Assembly (NCBI GenBank): GCA_023433505.1
Contig: JAEZCO010000030.1
Coordinates: forward strand, 1-64,000
Length of the DNA stretch: 64,000 nucleotides
Direction: 5' to 3'
Source: Bacillota bacterium
Lineage (GTDB): Bacteria; Bacillota; Clostridia; Acetivibrionales; DTU013
Part shown: positions 9,881-18,500 of the stretch, in pieces
Position numbering within the stretch: the first letter of the stretch is position 1
Layout of the letters: every line of letters begins with the position of its first letter
The notes under the pieces: model-generated
Database searches by the model: none
What the model saw: only the letters and a program-made list of their open reading frames with translations
Told to the model about the DNA's origin: nothing
Position numbers and translations under genes: made by a program

Positions 9881-11206
9881 ATGAAGGCTGGAATCGGTTT
9901 TCACGATATAACACCGGAAATCGGCATGCGTACGGAGCTGTTCCAAAATCTGCAGGTTGATAAAATCGTAACTCCCTTGCTTCTGAAAATTTGTATTTTC
10001 GAGGGCGAAGGTCTCAATGCGGCCGTGGTAACCGCAGATGTCATGGACCTTTTTACCGATTCCTGTACGGAAATCCGGAAAATTATCTGCGATATTACCG
10101 GGATTGCTGAAAAATGCATTTTTGTAAACAGCTCCCATACGCATTCGGCGCCGTATATTTATCCGACTGCACAGAGGTATCTTGAAAAATGGGAAACAGG
10201 ATTTCTCGATATGACTTATTATGGTAACTTGCTGCAAGCGGTACGCAATGCTGCAAAGGCTGCAATGAAGGATAAAGAGGAAATATGTATCGGCTATTCC
10301 AGAGGACTTGTCAGTGAAGTTGCATGTAACAGGCGCGTTGTCATGAATAACGGCAAAATCGGAGTGCGGTATGGAAGAGGCGTATCGGAAGAACTCCGTG
10401 GATATCCCGACGGTTTAATCGACCCATATGTGGAATGTGTGTGGCTTGAAAGGACGAATGGAGAGCTTAAAGGGGTTCTTTTCAATTATGCGTGCCATGG
10501 TACGTCCTATAATGAATATTCCGAGATATGCTGGGATTATATGGGCTATGCCCGGGAGCAGATCGAGTTGAAGCTGGGATGTCAGGCGCTTTTTCTGCAA
10601 GGCTGCGCAGGAAATATCAGTCCGGGCAAATATACGACAGGCGCACCGCTTGAAGATGCCAGGCGCCTTGGAGGCCGATTAGCGGAAGCTGCAGCGGACA
10701 GCTACCGGAAAGCTTATGCAATTAATGCAGAACCGGTTTATGTAATCAATCATACGGTACCATTAAAGGGAAGGACAACAATGTCGAAAGATGAGCTTGA
10801 ACGAAAGCTTGAAGAGGAGCTGATCAAGGTGAAAATTGATCAGCGTCAGGGATGTACTCCTTTCTATGGCAGCATGGTGATGAGTTACCTGGAACGTTTG
10901 CTGATGCTTGAAAAATACCCTGAGCTTGACGTCCCGTGCGAGATAGGGCTCATACGTCTGGGAGAGCTGCATTTGTTCTTTCTCCCGGGGGAAAGTTTTA
11001 TCCAATATGCCCTTGAAATAAAAAAATGTCTTATGGGAAAACCGGCTCTTGTTATGGCCTATACCGATTGTACACTTCAATATATACCGGATAGAATTGC
11101 TTATGAAGAGGAGGGCGGAATGGAAGACGACCCTGACTGGTGCTATTCGGAGCAGGGAAATGGTGAGGTTCTGGTAGAAGCAGCGATCAGCTTGATCAAT
11201 GGCTGA
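9881..11206 (+). CDS. Neutral/alkaline ceramidase-like hydrolase
   Basis: A 441-residue cytoplasmic protein (no signal peptide) resembling the N-terminal catalytic domain of neutral/alkaline non-lysosomal ceramidases. Family-type motifs are NSSHTHSAP (H86 and H88, likely zinc ligands), NYACHGT and LQGCAGNISP. True neutral ceramidases are secreted and about 650-700 residues. This form is short and intracellular, as in many bacterial sugar-utilisation loci, so I do not claim ceramide as substrate. It begins about 100 bp after the response regulator and is followed closely by two amidohydrolase-fold genes and a GH20 gene. An amide-bond hydrolase acting on an imported amino-sugar compound would fit. 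Confidence 0.75.
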   Translation: MKAGIGFHDITPEIGMRTELFQNLQVDKIVTPLLLKICIFEGEGLNAAVVTADVMDLFTDSCTEIRKIICDITGIAEKCIFVNSSHTHSAPYIYPTAQRYLEKWETGFLDMTYYGNLLQAVRNAAKAAMKDKEEICIGYSRGLVSEVACNRRVVMNNGKIGVRYGRGVSEELRGYPDGLIDPYVECVWLERTNGELKGVLFNYACHGTSYNEYSEICWDYMGYAREQIELKLGCQALFLQGCAGNISPGKYTTGAPLEDARRLGGRLAEAAADSYRKAYAINAEPVYVINHTVPLKGRTTMSKDELERKLEEELIKVKIDQRQGCTPFYGSMVMSYLERLLMLEKYPELDVPCEIGLIRLGELHLFFLPGESFIQYALEIKKCLMGKPALVMAYTDCTLQYIPDRIAYEEEGGMEDDPDWCYSEQGNGEVLVEAAISLING

Positions 11207-11249
11207 GACATTACGCGTCGATTGTTGGAATGGATGAGGAGAGTTTCAA

Positions 11250-12005
11250 ATGGATACTTTAAGTTTTTTCGATTGCAATTGCTCGATTGGCAGGAGAGGC
11301 ATGGTAAATCCGGGTTCTTTTTACACTGTGGAAGCACTGGAAAGAAAAATGCTGCATTACGGAATCGGTAAAGCGCTGGTGTATCATTCAATGGCAAAAG
11401 AATACAGCCCGGTTTTAGGAAATGAACTTTTGCTGGAAGAAATAAAAGGTCATCCGTCCTTATATCCCGTATGGGTGGTTATGCATCATCATACACAGGA
11501 GTTCCCCGAACCGGATGCGCTGATAAGGGGCATGAGGGCATCCGGGGTTAAAGCAGTGCGCATGTTTCCGGGTCAATGGGAACAAAATTTTTCCCTGGCC
11601 GAATGGAATTGCAGGGAGTTGTTTACAGTGCTGCAGGAATATCGCATCCCTGTGATGCTCGGGTTGGACTCAACGGATTGGGACGGTTTTTATGACCTGT
11701 TAAGCAGCTATCCCCAATTGAATGTCATTATGACGGAAGCCGATTACAGGATAGACCGCAACCTTTACTCCCTGCTGAAGAAATTTGACAATCTTTTTAT
11801 TGAAATTATGGGCTATAAGGTGCATAACGGGATAGAGGAGATCTGCAGGAGGTTTGGAGCGCACAGGCTGATATTCGGGAGCGGAATGCCTGTGTATTCC
11901 GGCGCTGTCGTGTGCATGGTAACTTATGCGCGCATAAGCGGAGAAGAAAAAAAGCAGATAGCAAGCGGAAACCTGGAAAAATTGACAGGGGGTGTTCGTT
12001 TATAA
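11250..12005 (+). CDS. Amidohydrolase-fold protein lacking canonical metal ligands
   Basis: A 251-residue TIM-barrel protein of the amidohydrolase 2 superfamily. The sites that hold metal in active relatives are altered. The N-terminal D-C-H-C-H is DCNCS (residues 8-12). The mid-barrel GH-G motif is replaced by NVIMTEADYR. The final GSD motif is GSG (IFGSGMP). The neighbouring gene, whose start overlaps this stop by one base, keeps all three. Family membership is clear from overall layout. The losses suggest a non-catalytic partner or a metal-independent activity. The gene is intact, with no frameshift or internal stop, so decay is unlikely. Confidence 0.75.
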   Translation: MDTLSFFDCNCSIGRRGMVNPGSFYTVEALERKMLHYGIGKALVYHSMAKEYSPVLGNELLLEEIKGHPSLYPVWVVMHHHTQEFPEPDALIRGMRASGVKAVRMFPGQWEQNFSLAEWNCRELFTVLQEYRIPVMLGLDSTDWDGFYDLLSSYPQLNVIMTEADYRIDRNLYSLLKKFDNLFIEIMGYKVHNGIEEICRRFGAHRLIFGSGMPVYSGAVVCMVTYARISGEEKKQIASGNLEKLTGGVRL

Positions 12006-12796
12006 TGGATACGGCGGAAAAAGCAAGAAAAGGCATACCCATCACACATTTCGATGTTATAGACTGCCACTGCCATATGGGCAGCTGGTTCAACTTCAAT
12101 GTGCCTCAAGGCGGTGCGGAAGGAATGCTGGCAAGCATGGACGCTTTGGGGGTCAAGATGGCTTTTGTTACGGCCCATGCATCCATCGGGCCGGATTGCA
12201 TATACGGCAACAATATGGTCATTGAGGCGATAGAGCGGTATCCGGACAGGTTTTTGGGATATGCGACGGTAAACCCCAACGAGGGTACTGCCGGGATGGC
12301 GGAGGAATTGGACAGATGCTTCCGGTATCCCGGGATGAAGGGGATAAAGCTTCACCCGAGTATGCACGGCTGTCCCATCGACTATAAAAATTACCATACG
12401 GCCTATGGCGCCGCACAGGAGAAAAAGTGTCCGGTTTTGATCCATGTATGGGGCAGCGGGGATGTTTCAATGATTGATAAACTGGCTGCGCGGTATCCCG
12501 AGGCAATTTTCATAATGGGCCATGCAGGCGGGGAAATCAGAGCCATGGAACACGCGGCCGAAGTAGTAAATGCCCATGCCAATGTATATGCCGACCTGGC
12601 ACTTTCCCGGGTTTATGAAGGAAATGTAGAGTGGTTTGTGAGTGAAATCGGTTCAAAGAAGCTGCTTTTCGGCTCCGACTCACCCTTTATGGACCCCAGG
12701 CCTTCTTTTGGAAGAGTTGCGATGGCAGAGATCCGTGAGGAAGAAAAGGAAGATATCTTCGGTTTAAATATAAAAAGACTGCTGCAGATGGTATAA
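12005..12796 (+). CDS. Amidohydrolase family protein, metal ligands intact
   Basis: A 263-residue TIM-barrel amidohydrolase. It has the H-x-H motif in VIDCHCHMG, a later histidine in IMGHAGG and the terminal aspartate in LLFGSDSPF. The start is ATG 12005, which overlaps the stop of the previous gene (TAATG), with AGGGGG upstream. This implies translational coupling with the degenerate paralogue. The substrate is unknown. Its place between a ceramidase-like hydrolase and a GH20 enzyme suggests a step in breakdown of an imported glycoconjugate. Confidence 0.8.
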   Translation: MDTAEKARKGIPITHFDVIDCHCHMGSWFNFNVPQGGAEGMLASMDALGVKMAFVTAHASIGPDCIYGNNMVIEAIERYPDRFLGYATVNPNEGTAGMAEELDRCFRYPGMKGIKLHPSMHGCPIDYKNYHTAYGAAQEKKCPVLIHVWGSGDVSMIDKLAARYPEAIFIMGHAGGEIRAMEHAAEVVNAHANVYADLALSRVYEGNVEWFVSEIGSKKLLFGSDSPFMDPRPSFGRVAMAEIREEEKEDIFGLNIKRLLQMV

Positions 12797-12806
12797 GGAG
12801 AAGACA

Positions 12807-14699
12807 ATGAAACTGTGCTTTCAAGGAGATTTGAACGATATTAAAAAAGGGGTCGCTGTCCTGGCGAAGGATTTTGGCTTTGAATTGGACTCCAAAGGAT
12901 TGAATGTCCGGGTAGAGAGAAGAGCGGCGGGCAGTGGTATCTGTGTGGAAAAGACAGGGGACGGGGCGGTTATCCGGTATTCGGAAAAAATACATTTTTT
13001 CCGTGGGCTGGGCTTGCTTCTGGAAGCTCTTAAGGAAAAAGAGGAATTCCACATCGCGGAGGAACCTCAGTTTACCATGAACGGCCCTATGTTTGACGTT
13101 TCCCAGGGAAATGCCGTAATGCGTGTGGAAACGGTTAAGGAAATCCTTCGGAGAACAGCCGTTATGGGGCTGAATATGCTTATGCTGTATGCAGAAGACA
13201 GTTATATCGTAAAAGAGGAGCCTTATTTTGGATATATGAGAGGCAGGTATACGTTTGAGGAATTAAAGGAATGTGATGATTACGCAGACATCTTTGGCAT
13301 AGAAATGATTCCCTGCATTCAAACGCTGGCCCACCTGACGGATGTGCTGAAATGGCCGGTATACCATGATATGAGGGATGATGAGGAAACCCTGCTTGTA
13401 GGGAGCGAGAAGGTGTATGATTTTATTGAACATATAATTGCCGCCGCAGCAGCTCCTTTCCGCACCAAACGGATTCATATCGGAATGGATGAAGCATGGC
13501 ATCTGGGATTGGGCGACTACCTTGTGAAGAATGGGTACAGGAAAAAATTTGACATAATGAACCAGCACCTGGAGAGAGTTTTAGAGATTGTAAAAAAACA
13601 CAACCTTCAGCCAATGCTCTGGAGTGATATGTATTTCCGGGCGGCGTCAAAAACAGGGGATTATTACGATACGGCCTCCGGTATTCCGCAGGAAGTCATG
13701 GCTTCTATACCCAAAGGCGTTCAATTGGTGTATTGGGATTATTACCATGACAATGAAGAATTTTATGTTAATTTCATCCGGCGGCACCGTGAATTCGGAA
13801 CTGAGCCTGTATTTGCGGGTGGAATATGGACCTGGACCGGCTTTAATGCGAACTGGGGCAAGACCTTCCGAACAACGGATCCGGCCTTGCGCGCATGTAA
13901 AAAGGAAGGCATAAAGGAGATAATCATAACCGTCTGGGGGGATAATGGCACCGAAAGCAGCCTATATTCCAACCTCCTTGGACTCCAGCTGTTTGCAGAA
14001 CACGGATATGCGAAGGACTTGGATATGAACAAGCTGAAAAGCCGTTTTGAATTTTGCACGGGCTGCAATTATGATGACTTTATAGCCATTAAATATCTGG
14101 ATGAGGTACCCGGGACGGACTCGGATAATATGGAAGACTACAACCCAAGTAAATTTCTCATGTGGCAGGACCTGCTGACAGGGCTCTTCGACAAAAATAT
14201 CGAAGGACTGCCGCTAAATTCCCATTATGAAAGGTTAACGGAGAAATTTGCCGGCAGCGCAGCCAGGAACGGCTATTTCGGCTTCGTGTTTGAGTACCTG
14301 GAAAAAGTAAGCAATGTACTGGCTTTGAAGTCCGAAATGGGAATAAGGATCACCCGGGCTTACAAAAACGGGGACAGAGCTGTACTGGAAAATCTGGTTA
14401 ACGCGGAGCTGCCCGAGCTGGAAGCACGGGTAAAATCCCTTCGCATCTGTCATAAGCGCCAATGGTTCAGCATAAACAAAGCTCTGGGTTGGGACATAAT
14501 GGATATGCGTTACGGCAGCCTTTTAATACGTATTCAGACGGCTGTGGAGGAGATACGCGATTACCTTGAGGGTAAACTCAAATGCATTGAGGAGCTGGAG
14601 GAGGAACGCTTAAGCTTTAGCGGAGAGCCCGGATTAGTGAAATATGCCAACTTTTATGATAAAATCGTATCAGCCAGCAGAATAGCACCCCATGGATGA
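12807..14699 (+). CDS. GH20 beta-N-acetylhexosaminidase, GcnA-like
   Basis: A 630-residue intracellular enzyme (no signal peptide), close in length to the streptococcal GcnA group. An N-terminal alpha/beta domain (about 1-80) precedes the (beta/alpha)8 catalytic barrel. The GH20 catalytic pair is D228-E229 in HIGMDEAWH. The Asp binds the substrate 2-acetamido group and the Glu is the acid/base. WDYY and the Trp-rich GGIWTWTG segment fit the substrate pocket. It should release terminal beta-linked GlcNAc, GalNAc or glucosamine from an imported oligosaccharide. It starts ten bases after the amidohydrolase and belongs to the same transcription unit. Confidence 0.85.
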   Translation: MKLCFQGDLNDIKKGVAVLAKDFGFELDSKGLNVRVERRAAGSGICVEKTGDGAVIRYSEKIHFFRGLGLLLEALKEKEEFHIAEEPQFTMNGPMFDVSQGNAVMRVETVKEILRRTAVMGLNMLMLYAEDSYIVKEEPYFGYMRGRYTFEELKECDDYADIFGIEMIPCIQTLAHLTDVLKWPVYHDMRDDEETLLVGSEKVYDFIEHIIAAAAAPFRTKRIHIGMDEAWHLGLGDYLVKNGYRKKFDIMNQHLERVLEIVKKHNLQPMLWSDMYFRAASKTGDYYDTASGIPQEVMASIPKGVQLVYWDYYHDNEEFYVNFIRRHREFGTEPVFAGGIWTWTGFNANWGKTFRTTDPALRACKKEGIKEIIITVWGDNGTESSLYSNLLGLQLFAEHGYAKDLDMNKLKSRFEFCTGCNYDDFIAIKYLDEVPGTDSDNMEDYNPSKFLMWQDLLTGLFDKNIEGLPLNSHYERLTEKFAGSAARNGYFGFVFEYLEKVSNVLALKSEMGIRITRAYKNGDRAVLENLVNAELPELEARVKSLRICHKRQWFSINKALGWDIMDMRYGSLLIRIQTAVEEIRDYLEGKLKCIEELEEERLSFSGEPGLVKYANFYDKIVSASRIAPHG

Positions 14700-14824
14700 T
14701 GACAGGCGGTGCATTAATGGGAGGCAATAAAATCGTCATGATCCGCGTCATTGAAGTGCCATCCGCAGGACTTGTGCGGTTAAGCAATATGGCCGGTACT
14801 GCCCATACGGTCCCAAAAGCATAA
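14696..14824 (+). CDS. Possible small ORF overlapping the GH20 stop
   Basis: A 42-codon frame whose ATG overlaps the upstream TGA (ATGA arrangement). The arrangement favours translational coupling, but there is no clear ribosome site and I recognise no family. It could be a remnant of a lost gene. Confidence 0.25.
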   Translation: MMTGGALMGGNKIVMIRVIEVPSAGLVRLSNMAGTAHTVPKA

Positions 14825-14900
14825 ATTTTTACAATAAATATAAAGAAAATGCTGGTAAGCCGTCCGATGCTGCTATAAAATAAATTTTAAGTGAATATGG

Positions 14901-15074
14901 AAACAGGTGCCTATTCTGGTTTTGATGGAAAAAACCGTGAATGGGTGAAAAGGGAAGTGGGTAGTAAGCCCACGCGGTCCCGCCGCTGTGAAAGAGGAGT
15001 CCTTGCAGAAGGCCACTGGGAAACCGGGAAGGCTGTAAGGGTGATGATGCTTGAGCCAGAAGACCTGCCTGTTT
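14901..15074 (+). promoter_or_regulatory. Cobalamin (B12) riboswitch aptamer
   Basis: The conserved landmarks of the B12 element appear in order: ACAGGTGCC near the 5' end, a GGGAA...GTGGGT arm, CCCGCCGCTGTGA, GCCACTGGGAAACCGGGAAGGC, and GAGCCAGAAGACCTGCC at the 3' end. The terminal helix pairs AAACAGG (14901-14907) with CCTGTTT (15068-15074). An intrinsic terminator at 15149-15181 provides an expression platform, so cobalamin should reduce transcription of what follows. The next long gene is the SLH/DUF4430 protein. Confidence 0.93.
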
Positions 15075-15148
15075 TGCTGCACCAATATACTCTACGAGAG
15101 ATAGAGAGGTGATACAATTGAAATGTATGATAGCTTTCATGTATTGAA

Positions 15149-15181
15149 GAGCCTTTTAACTTGCGTTAGAAGGCTTTTTTT
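15149..15181 (+). terminator. Riboswitch-associated intrinsic terminator
   Basis: AGCCTTTTAAC pairs with GTTAGAAGGCT across a short loop, followed by TTTTTT. It lies 75 bp after the cobalamin aptamer. Confidence 0.85.
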
Positions 15182-15224
15182 GCTGTAATTCGGGGAATTT
15201 GGATAAGGCGGATTCATCCATCCC

Positions 15225-15400
15225 ATGCGTATGAAAGGAGAAGATGTAAAAGTGAAGGCTGATAAGCATTTCTCCGTGAACGACAAAGAAGAGAAATTGC
15301 TGAAAATGATCAGAGTAAGGGAGTTTGGCAAGTTAAAAGCCGTAATCCATAAAGGGGCCCCGCAAGAGTCGAAGAAATAAAAAAGTCAATAAAGCTTTAA
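15225..15400 (+). pseudogene. YezD/DUF2292-family small ORF, apparent frameshift
   Basis: The zero frame runs from ATG 15225 or 15231 (or GTG 15252) and contains EEKLLKMIRVREFGKLKAVI, like the N-terminal helix and strand of DUF2292 (YezD) proteins. It then ends early at 15378-15380. From the G-run at 15354-15357 the -1 frame continues as ARVEEIKKSIKL and stops at 15400. That is the hallmark C-terminus of the family. So the gene is split by one base at a GGGGCCCC stretch. No canonical X XXY YYZ slippery heptamer is in phase, so mutation or a sequencing error is more likely than programmed frameshifting. It lies between the B12 riboswitch terminator and the SLH gene. Confidence 0.7.
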
Positions 15401-15413
15401 CATGTATTGTTGA

Positions 15414-15475
15414 AGTGCTGACCAGAAAACTGGAGGCGCCAAAGATTTTAATTTTGGTCCCTGCGGTTTTTTTAT
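15414..15475 (+). promoter_or_regulatory. Structured leader with CCAG-AAAA-CTGG hairpin and T-run
   Basis: A compact CCAG/CTGG hairpin flanked by GTGCTGA and GGCGCC is followed by CCAAA...TTTGG and a run of seven T residues. This looks like a small RNA element plus attenuator about 100 bp before the SLH gene. I recognise no known class with certainty. Confidence 0.35.
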
Positions 15476-15573
15476 TTTTGCGCCAGCCGGGCCGGAAGAG
15501 CGGAGGTTGGTGCTGACATCGCCGGCACTGCCGTAATGAACCATTCATTGGGAAAAAGTATTGGAGGATTGAA

Positions 15574-18500
15574 ATGGTAAAAAAAATAAGTTCTTTTCTT
15601 TTGCTGATATGTTTATTATTTAATTTGTTTACGGGGGTACAGCAGGTATTTGCTGAATCGGACCCTCCTACGGTTGAAATTACAAGTCCGGTATATGAGA
15701 CTTATAACGCTGCCGGATATGACAGCTTTTATTATAACCAGGCAATTACTGCCACAGCGGATGTACGGGATAGCCGGGGGAACCCTGTAACGGGAAATAT
15801 CCGGTGGTATTACAGAAAAATAGATAATGTTACCAACCCTATCGTCGAACTGGGTACACAGGGAAATCAAATTACATTTAACCCTGCAGCCATTCCAAAC
15901 GGATTATTTTTGAACTCGGAGAATGCTTATTGCATTTACCTGAATGCGGAATATACCGACCCGGTTACCAATCTTACTGCAGCAGCGCCTGCACAAGGTT
16001 CTGTTACTTCAGGCCGGAAGATAACCATTTCTCCCTTTTTAAGTGCAAGTATCGCCCCCGCACAAGCAACTGAGGGGGAAATTACCGACGTAACAAGCCC
16101 TGTCACGGTAACAGGCCGGATTCAGACCAACGGCCTTATTCCTGAAGGGGCACAGGCGACCATCGCTTTGTACAATTCGGATAAAACGGCCTTGAGAAAT
16201 GTTGACAACAGCAAAATTCAGGCAAGCGGTACTGTTTCCGGCGGCAATGCCACAATTACCTTACAGATACCTACGCAATACAGAGCAGAGAAAAACGCCG
16301 CCGACTTGCCTATGGCGGCCGGAGACTACCTTGTCCGCCTGAACATAGGAGGCAGTATCCGGTTTTTCCCGTATGAAATTAAAGCGCAGGAGGATAATCA
16401 TCCAGTCCCCTTATTGCAGATAAATAAAACAGAAGTTGTAAAAGGCACCACGGTCGCGGCCAGTGTGTATGACGCGGTATATGCAGGGCAAACCGTATGT
16501 GTCGTTCTTTGGGAAGACGGCGAGGTGGTCTATTCTTACGAGGAACAAAGTGAGGTGTTTGTAGACGTACTGCTGGATGAAACAGGGAAAGGCCAGGAAG
16601 CACTGCTGATTCCTTTGGATGTACCGGCGGGTGATTATGAGCTCAAAATAATCAGGTTTACTGGGGATGATCGTGAGGTTCTGGACCCTGGAGTGGCATT
16701 AAAGGTAATTGAGCCCGAAATTAATAAACAGGTGCTGCAAACGGCAATTGCAGCTGCAAGAACCAACAAAGCTACCGCAGCGGTGAGTATGGACGGCTCT
16801 GACATAGTACCGGCCAGCCAATGGGTCAGCCAGGGACAAATGACTGCTTATGAAACAGCTATCGCATCTGCGCAGGGTATATATGGCACGGCTGATTCCA
16901 CTCAGGTAGAAGTAGACCAGGCAGCAGCGTCACTGGCAGCAGCAACGGAAAGCTTCAATGCAGCTAAAAAAGCCGGAACGAAGCAAATCACATATCCGGT
17001 GACCTTTAGCGCTGCGGAAAACGGGACATTGACGGCAGCCGTCGACGGATTGGCCATTCAATCCGGCGCTGCGGTGGCTGCAGGTAAAACCGTAGTGTTT
17101 ACAGCATCGCCGGCTCAAAATTACAGAGTAAAGCAGTGGACGGTTGGCGGAGTAGCAGTACCCGGTAACAAAAACAATACGTTAACGCTGGCAAATCTCC
17201 AGGCAGCAAAGGTTGTTACTTTGGATTTTGGGGAAGCAGCAAACATTGACTATACGGTAAGCAGAGAGGAAGTAGCAGCAGCTCTGGAAAAGGCAACGGT
17301 CAAGCTGATTGAAAAGTTTGACGACAGCGGCTTCAATTATCAGCAGCACTGGATGGCTATTGCCCTCAGAAGCTTTGACAAAACCGTGCCTTCCTCCTAC
17401 TTGAATGCAATAAAAGCCGAGTTGAATCTAGCAGGAGACGAAGCTATGCCGGATGACAATTCGGGACAATACGGCAAATACATCCTCGGCATTCTTGCGG
17501 CGGGAGGGGATCCTACCGATATAAGCGGGAGAAATCTGCTGGCGGAGCTTTGTGAGTTAAGCGATATGAAGCATGTAAATGCCGAGGGCGGGATTTATAC
17601 AACACCCTTTGGACTTCTGGCATTGGATGCGGTAAACTATGAAATTCCTGCAAATGCCGGGTTTACGAGAGATGACTTGGTAAATAAGCTGATCACACTG
17701 GCCAGCCCGACCGGTGGAGAAGATGGCGTAGGCTTTGTATTGACGGCCTTGGGCAAATATTATAATGAGAAGCCAACGGTAAAAACAGCGGTAGATACAG
17801 TAATCTCAGCATGGGCAAGCAGACAGGGCGCAGATGGCGGCTTTGGAGCAGGGGTATGGTCTACGGAGAACAATGTCAATACGGCAGCACAAGTACTTAT
17901 GGGAGTGAGCTTCAACGGTAAGGATGCGCAATCGCCGCAGTTTACCAAAGCAGACGGGAATCTTGTCAGCTTTCTATTAAGTTTGCAAAATCCGGATGGG
18001 ACCTTCAATTGGCAGAAAAAGGACCCCGGCAGCATTTCAATGGCTACAGAACAGGCAGTATACGCGCTGGCGCAGTATTTAAGGCAGTTGGACGGAAGAA
18101 AGAGCATATATGATTTCACGCCGACAGCAACGGATAAAGCTGCACCTGTAATATCGACAGACCTGGAAGATAAAACCGTGAACGCATCCGGCTTCACATT
18201 TGCAGCCAGTGCAAACGATGCGGTGGATGGAAACGTTGATCCGGTTGTTAAAATAGACGGCAAACAAATTTCGGGGACGGCAGGTAATTATAAAATTGTT
18301 TTGAAACAGGGTAACAATGTAATCACAGTTACCGCAACGGATTTATCAGGTAACAGGGCAGAAAAAACCTACACCATCGTGTATGTTACCAAAACACAGG
18401 ATATCCCGGCCGGAAATCAGCCCAGAATTGATATTCCTGCGGACAACAACGATTACAGGATACAGATTCCTTCAAACGGAGGGGATAAGGAAATTACAAT

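Noticed and set aside
15351..15364. Programmed -1 frameshift site in the YezD-like ORF
   Set aside because: No X XXY YYZ heptamer is in phase and no pseudoknot is obvious; mutation or read error is simpler.
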